Shown here piece by piece: positions 10,471 through 27,100 of a DNA stretch of 64,000 bases. The notes beneath the pieces are model-generated. The model had not been told where the DNA came from. It worked only from the letters and a program-made list of their open reading frames with translations, and did no database searches. The number at the start of each line of letters is the position of its first letter. Within the stretch, counting starts at the first letter, position 1. Position numbers and translations under genes: made by a program. The stretch comes from Hetaerina americana (taxonomy: Eukaryota > Arthropoda > Insecta > Odonata > Calopterygidae): positions 94,037,290 through 94,101,289 of the forward strand of contig JAKTNV010000003.1 of assembly GCA_022747635.1 (NCBI GenBank), in the 5' to 3' direction.

Positions 10471-12608
10471 CATATTTAAACCTCATAATACCCGATATCT
10501 CTTACCCATCTTCCCTTTCCGTTATAAAAGCTGCTCAACTGCCAGATTTGTCGGGAAGAACAACCTGTCACGACAATTATTCCTCCTCGACAGTTATTCT
10601 TACAATTGAAGCTACATATTTCCCTAGGCATTTTAAAACCTTTGTGCACAATTCTAAACTTATAAAGCAATCGGAACCATTTCCTTCCAGCAAGAAGGTA
10701 ATGGAATGGAGGTCGGTAAACTTTACCGTGGCTTTAGTCAGGATTTCTGCGATAGTTGCCAGGTTTTGAGAGAAGTGATCTCTCTTTCGAAGAAGAAATG
10801 TGGCGCTTCGAGTGTCTGGGAGGTAGAGAATGCGAGAGATATGAAGGGATTGAGTTGAGGTAGGATGCTGTTACGGAAGAGAGCATTAGGAGTCGCAATG
10901 GGGTTGGGGTGGCTACAGGGATAGTGGTGGGCGTTGAATAGGGAAAAAGGAAGAGTGACAGGGGATGGGAGGGGTTGACCGGTTAGGAGAAGGATAAGTG
11001 AAACGTAGGCTCAAGGTTTTGACAGGCAGAGGATTATCACGAGAAGGATGGCTGGGATCACGGAGGGCATTAGCCGGCAAGAATTGATATCTAGTAAGAA
11101 ATTGAATCCTCGTCTCCGGCGATAGCTTAAGAGAATTATGGAGAGTTCCTAGTTAGACTAATACCCTTCCGAGAGTACATTAGGTTAGCTAAACTTTACT
11201 CTTATTCAAATTTGAGAATGGTGAATACAGCCTGAGAGAAAGAAAAGGGATGCATTTAAATCTGTTTACGGTGAAAATTTATAAAATGTCTTTGCCTGTT
11301 CGGAGAGAGCAAATGCTATGCTGTGCTTATGCGAAAAATTTAAAGAATGGGCAAATATTTCCGCCGATACAAACCGAAGTCCCGGGGAATGAAGGACGTT
11401 CACTGCGATAAAAACATCCCCGCATTCGAAAGAGCGGGGTATTTTACGTGGACCGAAAGATTTGAGTCCCTTTTTTTTCGAGAGCTGGGGAGAGTTGGAG
11501 GCAAAGATTAAAATCAGAGGGTGGAATGGAACTCCGCGAGGGTTCCACGTAAATATTTTAATGAAGAATTTCTGAGTAGATCTAATGGAGTCTACTTTCC
11601 GCCTCTTTCCATCCGCCGCTTCCACTGACACCGCCGTCGTCTCAGCTTCAAGATGGTGATATGAAATGAAAAAAATCCTCTCAGAACACACTCAAGGATC
11701 CCGCGAGTTTGCGGGGTTGGAGGTTGGAGCGAGGAGGGTGAGATGAAGAGACTGCTGGCAAAAATTTTCTTGCCTATTTCCCCCGTCAACTTTTATCTGC
11801 ACATGACAGTGCGCGATTTCTCTAGTGGCAGCCCCCTGCTCCCCTTATTTCAATGCATTTCATGGTTCTCCCATAGAGCGAAGACGTTAGGAGACACTTC
11901 CGAACTTGACGAAGCGATAAGCATTAATTATTCGACATCTTGGATGCCTTGAACTGAGCGTCTGTTGAGCGAGTGGTAGTTCCTGATTGCGCCGGTTCCT
12001 TTCGAATTTTTGGGCTGCATTCAGTTTAATTAAATTTTAAAATTACCCATGGTGACCCTTCAGCTCCGACCATTGAATACGATTCGGCCACGGAAAACTC
12101 CTTTCTTCACCTAACTCCGAAGTGACTTCTTTTTAGCTTCTCAAAGGATCGCTCCCAAGAGAGTCAAGGGAGCCTATTTTTTTGTAGTCACCAAACTTAG
12201 TTTTCTCCAAACTTTTTATCGCAAATAAAGTGGAAACAAAAGGGAAAAATGCAATATTTGTTTCCAGAGTAAATATCTATATTTGAAAACAACTTCGAAT
12301 ATTCTAATCACCTTTAACTAAATTTCGAAGTCTGAACAGGCCAAAACAATTACTGAGCTGAGGTAAAAGAATTTTCATTCAGTAAGAAATTAATCAAACT
12401 CCCAAGTAGACCCTGCCAGCGAAGTAGGGTAGTAACACCAGTAACCTAAAGTACCGTCCCACATTCAATTTAAGCAATACATTTTGCGAGGTATTGTAAT
12501 TTTTTCCCCAAAGGTAATAATATTTCTACTACCACTACCAGTTACATTTGTCATAGATATTTTCTGATAAAATATTAATGACATTATTTCCATCATATTG
12601 ACAAAGTA
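10471..12608. other. Purine-rich to AT-rich DNA, no gene recognised
   Basis: 10780-11120 is rich in GA and GG words on the plus strand. The open frames on both strands (up to 141 codons at 11266-11691 minus) match nothing known and lack convincing splice sites. No repeats longer than short words were seen. Confidence 0.5.
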
Positions 12609-13504
12609 CGAGAGCTGACCAGAAAGTAACTTACGTGTCGGCTTAGCGTGGCGATGGGTTGGGCTAGAGTCTGGTGTCTAAAACCTGTCCCTACACTCAG
12701 TGCGCATCCTACTATGGTTGTGTGCAGACTGTTGTCCTTCCACTTTGCTCCGTGCGAACTGTTAAAATGTACGCTGTGATAGAAATCCCGCGAGTTGTGA
12801 AGTACGATCTGTGATTGAGTTTTTATTGACAAAATAATCACAAACCAATGAAAATTCATTGGCAGCTTTGTGAAGTGTACATAGACGGAATATTGAGTAA
12901 AGGCGGATTGAAGCGGTGGTGCATTCAGTTTAAAAAATGACCGCACCAATGTTCACGACGAGGACCTCAATGGTCGGCCTAGTCTTAAGACAGATGAACG
13001 AACGGTGAAAATCAACGAAAAAGTTTATGAAAATTGCCAACTTAATATTACGAGTCTCTCAATAGGCGTAATTTGTAACTCAGCTCCTTGCCAGGGACGC
13101 AGAATGCATGCTGGTGTAAATAAGTTGTTAAAATGTAAAGCGGCAGATTTCTTCAGATACGGAAATAAAAAGCTTCTGCATCGTTATGATAAATACTTCA
13201 ATTTTAATGGCAACCATATAGAAATATAGTTCAAGAATGTGCCTTTCATATATATACAAAAAAACTGACTTATTTCTGGGTTCATATTTTATTTCAAAAT
13301 GTAAGTTACTTACTGGGCAATCTTTGCTGACAACTCGCGGGATATTTTCATTGCAATGTAAATCTTTCAGTATGAAGTGAACAAAGTAGAAGGACCATTA
13401 CATAATGTGTAGTGAGTGTAGGGAAGTTTATGCAAGATGGTGGCTCTAGCCCCACTCACCGCCACGCTAGGCCGAAACGTAAGTTACTTTCTGGTCAGCC
13501 CTCA
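12609..13504 (+). mobile_element. Internally deleted mariner, family 2 (896 bp)
   Basis: Bounded by TA (12607-12608 and 13505-13506). The inverted terminal repeats start YGAGRGCTGACCAGAAAGTA and can be followed for roughly 60 bp, at about 85% identity by eye. The plus strand encodes a decayed transposase whose N-terminal domain is joined to its C-terminal tail. The TIR sequence and protein differ from families 1 and 3. Greater TIR divergence and several frameshifts mark it as older than the family 1 pair. Confidence 0.9.
12778..13229 (+). pseudogene. Mariner family 2 transposase remnant
   Basis: Reading from about 12778 gives NPASCEVRSVIEFLLTK, a stop, and then in the next frame IHWQLCEVYIDGILSKGGLK. 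This is the first helix-turn-helix of a mellifera-like mariner transposase. After another frame change comes RTNVHDEDLNGRPSLKTDER, the linker and start of the second HTH. The same frame then passes without a stop into KAADFFRYGNKKLLHRYDKY and FNFNGNHIEI, the normal C-terminal end. The DD34D catalytic domain is missing, so 13005-13229 is an in-frame fusion of the HTH2 start to the tail. Inactive as a transposase. Confidence 0.85.
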
Positions 13505-13506
13505 TA

Positions 13507-14361
13507 CATGGGACCACAATCAATTAAACGAGTACGACGAACTCTATAAAGACTGTGAAGAAGGCAACGTACGTACGTATTTATGTTAAATGTACACTGT
13601 TTGTTACATGTGACAAGATATTGGAGATAAACAAAAAGGATTATATGTAACAGAATGTACAGAACAAAAAATATTTAGTGGGATAAAATAAGTGAACTAT
13701 ATTATTGACCTCTTATTCTGTTAAATTGAGATAGTTAAAGGTACGCTGCAGGTTCTCAGTTCTACCGTAACGATTCTTGTTTCTGTTCATATTTCTCATT
13801 TTTCACAGCTGCTCGCTTAATGTCGTAGTTCTTTTCAGACCAAGCCATCATAAATACTGGCCATAAAATATATGTTCTATTTTAACCTCTAGGTTACCGA
13901 ATATTACAATGATGAAACACGAGTTAACTTCCGACACGTCTTATAGGACAATAAAAACCCAAGCTGATCACAAATTTCAGGATACGTGGCAAAGTAAAAT
14001 GTGAAAATACAGCCTAATGAGCATAAAATTATGCCTTGGATTACATTGATTTAATTTTCTTTCATCGACGGATTTTGTAAACGGGGATTAAATTTATAAC
14101 CTCAGAGAAAATTTTAATTCAGCAGACCTTAAGTAATTGAATGAGTGTATGGGTAAAGGAAACCCCTTTTCCACGAGATTTATCGGCATTACCAAGAAAC
14201 GCCAATCGATTTAACGCTCGGTGCATATTTTCACAGTCTGCTCAAACTTTCTTATAACAATTTCATCATTAACATTTACTTTATTTTTGCCGAAAATTGG
14301 GTTTATCAGAGGATAGTTAAAAGGGCTCAAAAAGTGAAATTAACTGAAATACTTGTACTTG
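13507..14361. other. AT-rich DNA, nothing recognised
   Basis: No coding, RNA or repeat feature was supported between the mariner and the (TA)n/palindrome zone. Confidence 0.55.
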
Positions 14362-14380
14362 TTTTTCATCATATATATAC

Positions 14381-14420
<40 letters not shown>

Positions 14421-14442
14421 AAAAAATAATTTATGTCAATAA

Positions 14443-14493
<51 letters not shown>
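14362..14493. repeat. Two (TA)n tracts, the first inside a hairpin
   Basis: 14362-14377 and 14410-14425 are reverse complements (TTTTTCATCATATATA and its mirror) around a TA run. A second TA run spans about 14451-14493. Together they form the left border of the 14511-14986 palindrome. Confidence 0.9.
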
Positions 14494-14499
<6 letters not shown>

Positions 14500-14510
14500 A
14501 AATTCTCTTG

Positions 14511-17999
<3,489 letters not shown>

Positions 18000-18620
18000 T
18001 TGGAATGTGAGGAGAGGTGGAAATAGATTTTTTTGTTCGTTAATGTTTCCGTGTATCTATATTTATGTAGGTCATCATGTAATGTAGCCGTGAATTTCTC
18101 AAGGGAGGAGGAGTTATTTCAGACACGGTAACCGCAGATGGAGAGTGGAAAGGGGATGGAGCGTTTGGGGTGTGAAAAGCAGCAGCTATTAAAGTAGAAG
18201 TCTTGTTGATGGGTTGAGGGTGGGTTGAATTTGTTATTTAGGAAGTAAATGTCAATGCCTAAAATGGTGTTGAACTAAAAAATAGAATAAATAAAGAAAG
18301 CCGAGTAGGTTGAGTTCAAAGATGAAATTTAAAAAATCGTATCGTGTTTGCGGTGCCAAAGGATGAAAATATCATCTATATATTGGGCTCAGAAGAGAGG
18401 TTGGAGGGTCAGGTGCTGTAGAAAGTTGTTTTCAAGGTGCCCGATGTACAGGCTTGGCATAAGTAGGCGTCGTTCAATTACTCTTTGAGGTGCCTTATGA
18501 CTGTAGATAAAAATTGTCGTTAAATTTGAAGGCATTTTTGGTAAGGTCGAGTTCTTCTTGGGAGTGGACAAAGTCGGTGGAAGGTATTTATTGTATGTGG
18601 ATTCTATCACTTCTCATTGG
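18000..18620 (-). pseudogene. Penelope-like reverse-transcriptase remnant
   Basis: Minus-strand translation with frame changes gives NAFKFNDNFYLQS-GTSKSN, TPTYA, SLYIGHLENNFLQ, then AQYIDDIFILWHRKHD at about 18340-18385 (YIDDIF at 18365-18382), LGIDIYFLNNKF and SCCFSHPKRSIPF. The order and spacing match the RT palm of Penelope-like elements, which usually read FxFNGxxYLQxxGTAMGTxxAPxYANLFMGxLE...RYIDDIFxLW...HPKHTKRSIPY. The two active-site aspartates are retained, but GTAMGT has decayed and stops are frequent. No GIY-YIG endonuclease part was found next to it. A related YIDD-type RT is possible. Inactive. Confidence 0.65.
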
Positions 18621-21600
18621 GGTATGATGATGGGGTAATATGAGGCAAAAATTCACATTCAAAACTTTTCATGACCCACTTCAATTCTTAGTTTACTCAT
18701 TAACAATATTGGAGGGCCGACAAGTGGCATTGACGTTGTTTCTTCCACTAAACAGAGCGATCCGCTGACATCGAACTCATACTAGTCGAGCCCCTAGGTT
18801 GCCTCGCTACCACAAACACAAGGGTAGCAAATATTGCCAGATAAAATCTTCTATGAAAAATTTTTAATGTTAACGCTATCGGAATAGTACTAATTTTCAA
18901 GTCTTCTGTGATGGTTCAAATGGAGTTATTAAACTTTAAGCAAGACGTCACCTATTGGAATTTTTAAAATTTAATCAATGCTTCACTTATGTGTTAAGTC
19001 TTTTGTTTAAAAGAAGAGCTTTATTATTATTAAATTACGGTATAACCGATACAAATTACCCATTTTTTCGAATTCCTATAGTACGTAGGGGTCGTTATAA
19101 CCAAGAGGGTAGCTGCCCGTTACTCAAAGGGCAGCCACGGCTTCTATTCTCAGTGGATTTGGATGCCAATAGCTTCATCCATGCTGTATAATTTTTCTGG
19201 TAACAGAAACCGTAAGGGACACTGGGAATGGAACTGCTTCGCTTGCTGCCCTGATATTTACGTTTTATACGACGTATAGTCTTCCAAAAAAGAGACAAGG
19301 GTTTGGCATGCAACCAAAACGGAGACCGTCATACAAAATATTTTGCACTCTTACGTCGACGGTTCTCATGACGTAGGCGGGCACATCTCTTAAGTAAGAT
19401 GATGCATTCAATGAAAATTTCAAACGGATGAAATGAAACAGGTTCAACAGAATGTTTTTATCTTCCCCATCGTAATTACGCATAAAAAAAGAGGCCACCA
19501 TTTACCATCAAACTCAGAACCCCTAAAAGGGGTTAAAGAAGACTCGTATTAATAGAGGATTTCTTGATATGGTGAAAAACCTTCCGATATGTGGATATAT
19601 TCAGCCTTTTGTATTTTACCTTTCTTTTCTCTTTATCCATAATTGGGTATAACATATCTAAAGACATTTAGCGTTTCATCAAATTCCTCCAACTGAAATT
19701 TTGAGGTCTTAATATAATCGGATCATTAACACGATTTGGTTAAAGTTGGATTACAAAGCTTTGTAGGCCCCCAGTACTGACGTTAAAGGACGTAGGAATA
19801 CTATCACATCCGTTCAGGCAGTTATAAAAGGATTACGAACGCAGATGGATTGAGGATCGATTAGAAAAATATGCCTAAATTAAATTTTCAACCGCCTGTG
19901 AACCAAAGAATTTTCTCATCAATTAAAACACTGATATTATGGCATGAATAGCATCTAACGGCGATAGATTTTTCCCAGATTCAAGGCTCGGGATGCAATA
20001 GACCTTGTCAACGTGGATGTCTCACAGTGAAACTCGTTTCATAGCCTCACCGGCTGTCGAATATTCTCTTATCCTCCCGTGCCACAGGAAATCCCTGCAG
20101 AAATGACATATCGCCCACCAAAAATTGAATTTTTGGCTTATTACGCTTGTTAATCAATTATGGCTTTCCGTCGGACGGGATAGAATCAACAAGTGAATTG
20201 GTAAACATGAATGGCAGGGAAATAACAACGTCTAATGATGTTTGCTATCACCATCTTTCCCAGATCTCTAAAAAAAACTCTCCATGACGCAGCGAAAGGA
20301 AAGCAATGGTACTAACTAGGGCCGCTTTACAGCAAATCCAAATATTAGCTGGAATAGTTTTGCATTGCTTCCTTCAAGTTTTTTACTTAATTTTTGAACT
20401 AATACTCATTTTTTTTTTACTTTTTAAAACATTTATTTTCCGTATCCGTTATTTTAAGTGATCTACAAATGTTTCGGCACACCAACTAATCGCCATGATT
20501 TTTCCCTGGAGACTCATGAATTTTTAGTGCCAAAAACCAAACAGAATGAACTCATCTTGGATGATTCAGAAATAAATTTCTATATTTTATCTTAAAATGT
20601 ACATCTTGCTTATCTAGCCTATTTGCTTTCATGATCTAAATTGGCTTAAGAAGACTTGTTTGTGTACATGGAAGGTAAATAAAAAAGTTGTTAAGCGTTT
20701 TATAGGACCGTCTATGGACAGTAGAAATTTAACGATCACGCAAATATGTGGAATTCAGATTAAGAACGAAGGAATTCATGTCTATTCTACTTTTTGCTCC
20801 ATTACTTTGGCGACAAACCTCGTTCACACGGTTCCCCTACTTCGTAATTCCAGCATTCGAGTAGAACCCCCCCCCCCCTTTCCAAGCACTTAAGAAACAA
20901 ATTAGGAGCCATTAACATCACAATGAATGCGTTCTTACTTCTCAGAACTTTGCGCAAGAGATCTCGAAATAAGAAATAATATGAATCCGGAAAATCTTGT
21001 AGAGAATTGGCTGGTGAACTTCCCCTTCTCTGCCTCCCTGGTTAGGGGGCGGGCCTTCCAACGGCACGAGGAGCTAAGAGAGCGTTCTGCCGCAGTTTTG
21101 GCGGCCTTATTTTGGCCCGCAAAGCAAAGTTGAAATTGAATAAATAAAGACAAAAGCAGTTTAACTTTCTTCCAACTCATAAATCTTTTCAAATACTTGC
21201 AGTTGATATAAATTATAATTCATAGCCCTTCACTTTTGAATGCCTAAAAAATGACGATAGATTTTAAAGTCGTAAAATTACCTTAAAATAAAAATTTAAA
21301 CCTCCGCAATTTTTGAATAATGAACTATTGAATCACTCTTTTGTTTTACTTTAGTTGATGAACTATCAAATGTTTTTTATTGTCGATAATGGTATCATGA
21401 AGGTCATTAAACAAGTTATCCTCAAGGTCTAATAAATTTATCAATACATTTATCAGTCATCAAATCATTTCCAAAAGTCACATGTATAAGGTTAGTTTGA
21501 TTGTTACTAAATTTTTGAGGGATTCCTCGGATAAAATAGATTTTTTCCATTAAATTTGCAAATGGTTAATTGAATATTAATTTGTAAACTTAACATATTT

Positions 21601-24600
21601 TAGTAAACGTTTGTATGTCAGCTCCACTCATTACAATTTTATAAATTAAAGAATTTTGATTAAATTACTTTGAATGAAAGCATTATATTGATATAATTGA
21701 GTGGATGTGATATTGTTGAATGTATTTGAGCATGATTGATATACATGACTGATTTCATCCACCCAAGCCGTGAGAATGTAAGTTTCATACACAAGTTTCA
21801 GTTAGCGTAAATCATCAACAGGGGGTACGTGGATAAGCACGAGATATTCAACAAAGGAGCAAAATGATAGCATTCGACCGTGAAATCGACTATTTATGAA
21901 GTCCCGCCAGATCGCACAGAGATTCGGTGTTTCGGGGAGGAGGAAATACCTGATTGATCATCAGCGACCACCGTGTCTACCTGCTTGAGTTGAGCGAACG
22001 AAGGAGGGATGGTGGATTTTCATTGGTCCCCTGTGGCGTGCTAAGAAACTTTCCCCGGTGCTTGCCAATTTTGTGCGCGAGTGCAATAGGTTTTCCATCC
22101 CCTTACCGGTACGGAATCCCTCTACTCTCCGAGGGGAAACTTGGAAGGGCGCATTAATCTTTGGGGCGGACCCTTCCGTTGCATTACCCCTGGGGAAGAT
22201 GATTACGTTGATACCGATATGGAGCTCGCAACGTTTCAGCTACGGTGGGATCCCCGAGTTATTATCAGGGAAAGCGGACGCTCACAGCCGACCGGACTGC
22301 GGGAAGTGAACGGCAAGGAGGGGGGAGTGGACCAACCGTGTGCTGCAGAATAAATTAGATTATGAGTTTCGCGGACTTTTAACCCGACAACCAAGTGTGA
22401 AATTTCTTCCCGCGAAAACTAACGTCAGGTCTGTGAGCGCCCTTATAGTTCCAGAGTAGTGATCCTGGAAAGTTATATCCCGCAGAACGGTCTTATTGTG
22501 AAGCATTAAAGTTACAAGACTTACAAAGGATTGCCCACCTCCAGCGAATCCCGAACCGAGAAAGCCATTACAAATTCCTAAACTCCCGACCCGAATGTAC
22601 CCACCAAACTTTAAACCTTGGCAAATATGAATTCTCCCTCCATGGTGGTCTATACAAACAACACGACTAGATATATCCTCTTGATCGTAGGAATGCAGAA
22701 AATGCCTCGAAACCAACGTTAAATTGCCAGGTAACTTCTGCTAGCCTTCTTTTCCTTAAGCGAATGAGTATTTACAAATTACGAGAACATTTGATTGGAA
22801 TAGTTTCAACATAGTAAATGTCAACAGAAAAAAAATTATGCAACCATCATTCCCCAACGAAAGGAATCCCTTCCTATGGGTAATTAGGGTCTTTGATAGT
22901 ACTGTACTGATGAAATCGTATTGACACATTTTTATGAAATAAAAAAGAATTTTAATTATCAATATCGAATATTAGCAATTATGTGATTTAAAACAACACC
23001 TTGATAATATTACCGATTGCAATAGTGTCAATGACCAATCCCAAGTATTATGATATTACAGTAGTACATTGATGTTGTGAAATAGCCACTTAGGTAATGT
23101 GTAATATCATTGAATCTTAATTCTTGACAACACTAAAATGTAAATCTTCCGTTAAGATCGTACCATGCGCCAAATGTATATGACGTACCAGGTAATTTTT
23201 AAATGTATATCTCGCCGTAATATTCTACCTATAACGTCATCTGCCTGGCAGATGTGAGGGTAATCAGCATTAGTTAAAAAGCCTTTCAGTGCCAGTTAAA
23301 GTTTTCAGTAGGTAAGAGGAGCCTTTTCACTATCTCAATAGTTCAACAATAATGCACATTATAGATATCGATAAATATGCATGCAAACAATAAACTTAAT
23401 TCAATATGTAAAGATTACAAAGGGCTTTACTTTGAGCTGTGGATTCCAAGAATCGATTATATTTCTAGACCGAGGTATCTTTTTTACATCAAAAGATAAA
23501 AGGAAACTTTTCCACAACAATGTACGGATGTTTTGTGGAGAGATACCACACATATACCACAAAGCTCTTCCATGATTAAAATATAATGCGGCAGCATCCA
23601 AAATATTAAACTGGTTTGGCATTAAGCAGCTCATTTAACATACGAAATCATACATGTATGTAACTCAGATTACGTTCGTGTTTGGTTCTTACTACGTGTA
23701 ACACGCTCAAATTCCAACTCCTACGGAGAAAATATAAAGTTTTTAAATGAAAAAACGAAAATTTCTTATGGTTGGAATATTAAAAAAACACGCCTTGGTG
23801 TGTAGAGATTAACGAAAGGTGATCTTTCGATGTAGGGAGAGGTAGGATAAAAGAATGAATTCAACACAAATAGGTTTAAGGGTAAACGAATTTTACCGAT
23901 AGTTTTTTCGAATAAATGCAGTGGGTATGGAATACAAGATACGTTTTCGTAGTATAAGATTAGATGAGCTGGTAAATTAGTTTAAATGAATGGGAATGGG
24001 ATTCATCGGTAATAAGCAAGTGGCAAAGAAGTGTTCCTGCGCTCATTTGGTCTTATTGAGAGAATGGGTGAGCCGGATTGTGAATGAATTCCACGTTTGT
24101 GAAAACAATTAAAAAGCTTTGAAAAAAGTGAATAAAAATAAAACGATTATATTCAATCGCAATCATAATTATATGGGACCATTATCAAAAGTGGCAATTC
24201 ATTACATATGGTGTAAAAATTGGTAGTGGAACGAAGATTTTGGAGCGTTTTAATGGTAATGGTCCTCCACCAATGAAATGAAAATAGCTTTTAAATTACA
24301 CTAGAGGAAGACACACTCGAACAAGTGATTAATTAAAAGCTTCTTTCATGGCGCAGTAAAGTCGCCAGAGTTGGAAGACGCAAGAGAGTGAGAGAGAGAG
24401 ACAGTAAGCAGGATAGAGATGGCTAAGGCTTTACACCAAAATAAACATCTGCTAACGGCAAATGGGGCTAGTTTCGGCATAAGGAAGGAGTTATAAAAAA
24501 ATAATATGGATTTTAGTATGGATGAGCCCTATGGACGATAGTAGAACAGAGAAAGGAAGATTAAATGCGGAGCTATAGAAGACTGATGGATGGTCAGTCA

Positions 24601-26499
24601 TAAATACAGAAGAACTTCGAAGAAATGGTTATGCCATTCACTTAAGAGAAGAAGAAGAAGAAAAGTATTCGGACTTGCTTTGAAACATTCATTAAAGGAA
24701 TGATATATCTGAAGTAACCTAAGAAAATATAAACAAAGAAAAAAATCTTATTTTTGGCTGGTCATTTTGTGGAAAGATGGAAATTTCTCAATGTGGTGCG
24801 ACGTAAATGGATGATTCTTCATGAAAAAAGAATAAATTGTTTTAAGAGAGGCCGAGTATTTTATTGAAATTTTCAGATAAAAGCCGAAGATGAATTAATG
24901 GAGCGTATGCTAGAAGATGCAGGTGAGCGTGAATTCAAAGGGATGAAATGATAAGTTGGTTAAGGAATGTCTAGAAAAGCTGCCTCATATGAATCTTCTA
25001 AATGATTGCCTATGTTGATGAAAAGCGTTTTTGATGCGAATTAAATTAGACATAAATCTTCAAGAATTAAATTAGCTTTACGTATCTTCCCCCTTATTCT
25101 TATCACACAGCGCATTAAACCTTATTTTTTATGATCCTTAAAACATTTATAAATTTATAAATATTGTTAATTCTTAATAAAACCGTTGCTTAAAGTAGGG
25201 CACATTTACGAATGCGAAATCTCAACCCAAACTGCGATTACTTCTTTTGTATCAGCTTAATACGGATATGTAGAAAATTTTGACTCAAAAATATATCTTA
25301 CACATTATTAACTTGAATGACTTAATACGCAAAGGTACTCCTGATTTACGAATCCCAAGGGATTTTCAGAGACTCAATTTTTCCGGGCCGAGGTAGTCGT
25401 CTCACCTTCTAAATAAATATACAAGTAATGCTTTACTAAATGATGAGTTAAAATAGTTCGTTCTCAGGTGCACTATAAAAATGTTTACGTAAATAATGTA
25501 AATGGAGGAAGAGATTTTACCGGGAAAATAAATTAGTTTCAAGTAACAATCTTAAAGAGAGACTGGGAGGCTCGATTCCAACAAACGTTAGATGGTTCCA
25601 AAGGATACATAGTCTCTTATCGTACAATTATTATTCAAAGATACCGGTCATTTTGATTACTCAGATAAGTAATTACTGGTTTCATGACATTCGGTTAAAC
25701 ATCAAATTAGCATTATCATTACAAATTAACGCTTATTATCATTAATGAACGGTAAACAAAAGTGACATGAATCCTGAGATTTATGCCATGGTTAACATGA
25801 TGACACGTTGTGGATTTTGATGGCTACTGTGACAGCATGACACCATTATGAATTGTATTAAAAAGCTTGCTATAGCCAAAGGTGAGTATTTGAGGCCCTA
25901 TTTTGACCGTTCACATTGTGATAAAGGAATAAAAAATGTTAAGTTGTAGTCGCAGAAACTAATTTTAGAATTTGTTTATGCGTATGTCACAATTTAACAT
26001 GAAAATTCAACCGAGTGCAGACAAGGCTACTTTTACAAAAAAAGGTGTTATTTTTGCAGATTTTACTTATTTTATTAACCCCTGTAAATTGAAATTGGAC
26101 TTTTCAAAATAAAAATAAATGAAAAATAATTAAATAATGGGACAAAAAAAAGGGGTCTCAACAACTCTCTTGTTCATAGTAGATGCACGGGTAAACGAAT
26201 TTTAAATTTTCGAGTGCAGTAAAGACACCGACTAACATACCATACTAAATACCGCTCTAAAGCCATGCTAAAATATATTTAAATGTCTCGTTTATTGCAA
26301 TTAGCCCTGGAAAATAGTAAAAAAAAGAGCAAAGGTAAATGATGTTCAGTTTAAGTTTAAGAAAAGCATGTAAGAGGGATGAAGTACATCCGCAATTCTC
26401 CCCCTAATTTACAATATATACTTGCTGTAAACAAACGTTAGACTTTTTCATCGGTCTACTCCTTCGGCACGGAATAGGCAAACAACGTCATTCTCCGAT
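18621..26499. other. Long gene-poor AT-rich stretch
   Basis: No exon, element or RNA gene could be supported over nearly 8 kb. Minor points: hairpin CTGCCC/GGGCAG near 19110-19135; C11 tract near 20868; moderately GC-rich 21950-22720 with open frames on both strands (up to 118 codons, 22360-22716 minus) that match nothing known; perfect palindrome CATCTGCCTGGCAGATG at 23238-23254 made of two CAGATG E-boxes; GA-rich and (GAA)n words at 24390-24400 and 24645-24660. Confidence 0.5.
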
Positions 26500-27100
26500 G
26501 CGAAATGAAATTTCTACAGACGGCAGACGAAAGTTTGAAAAACGCACTGGGATTTGAGGAGACACGGATCCCGGGGGAGCGCGCGAGAGCGAGGGTTGGT
26601 GGGGGGGAGGGAAGGGAGGCGCAGGGAACCGGGCCGGGGCCGGGAGATGGAGGGCGCGCACCGGACTCGCAGATGGCCGGGGCCGGCGATAGTTTGAGTT
26701 CGGGTCTCCCTGCGTAGTTGCGGGGTTTGGATGGCGTGGCGCCGCGGCGGGGGTGGCGTTTGGCGTGGCGAGGCTAGGTAAAGAGGGGGTGGTTGTCGTG
26801 GCGTGGCCGGGACATGTGATGCGGAGATCCCAGGCACCTCGGGTCGATCGATCGCCACCATTGGTTCGTAGGAAGGGCGAGGAGGGCGGGGTGGCGGCGG
26901 CGGGGTTGGAGCGGGCCGGGGGAGTTTTCGAGGGAGAGCGAGCGGGCGAGGGGTTGTCTGCTGGGGTGGTGGAATGCCCATGGCGGGGAGGAAAGGGGGC
27001 GGGGCGGATTTGTTTTTCCTTCTCCCACAACGTGGATTGGAACGGAAAGGGGGGGGTGCGCATATACTACGTGTGTGTAGAGCCCCGCTGAGGATGGAGC
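26500..27100. other. CpG-rich island with G-rich plus strand
   Basis: GC content and CpG frequency rise abruptly compared with the flanks. GGG runs on the plus strand (for example 26593-26617) fit G-quadruplex patterns. Long overlapping frames on both strands (up to 191 codons on the minus strand) are proline/arginine-rich low-complexity readings of the GC-rich DNA and resemble no known protein. A promoter-associated CpG island is plausible. No exon with a credible splice donor was identified. Confidence 0.55.

Noticed and set aside
22360..22716. 118-codon minus-strand frame in GC-richer DNA
   Set aside because: No known family, no clear splice sites, and a frame of this length is expected occasionally by chance.
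24500..24665. Possible LINE tail ending in (GAA)n
   Set aside because: The translated match (NTEELRRNG and an acidic run) is too short and weak to separate from chance.
26488..27091. 191- and 155-codon proline-rich minus-strand frames
   Set aside because: Two long frames overlap on one strand and a third lies opposite. Composition explains all of them and nothing matches a known protein.
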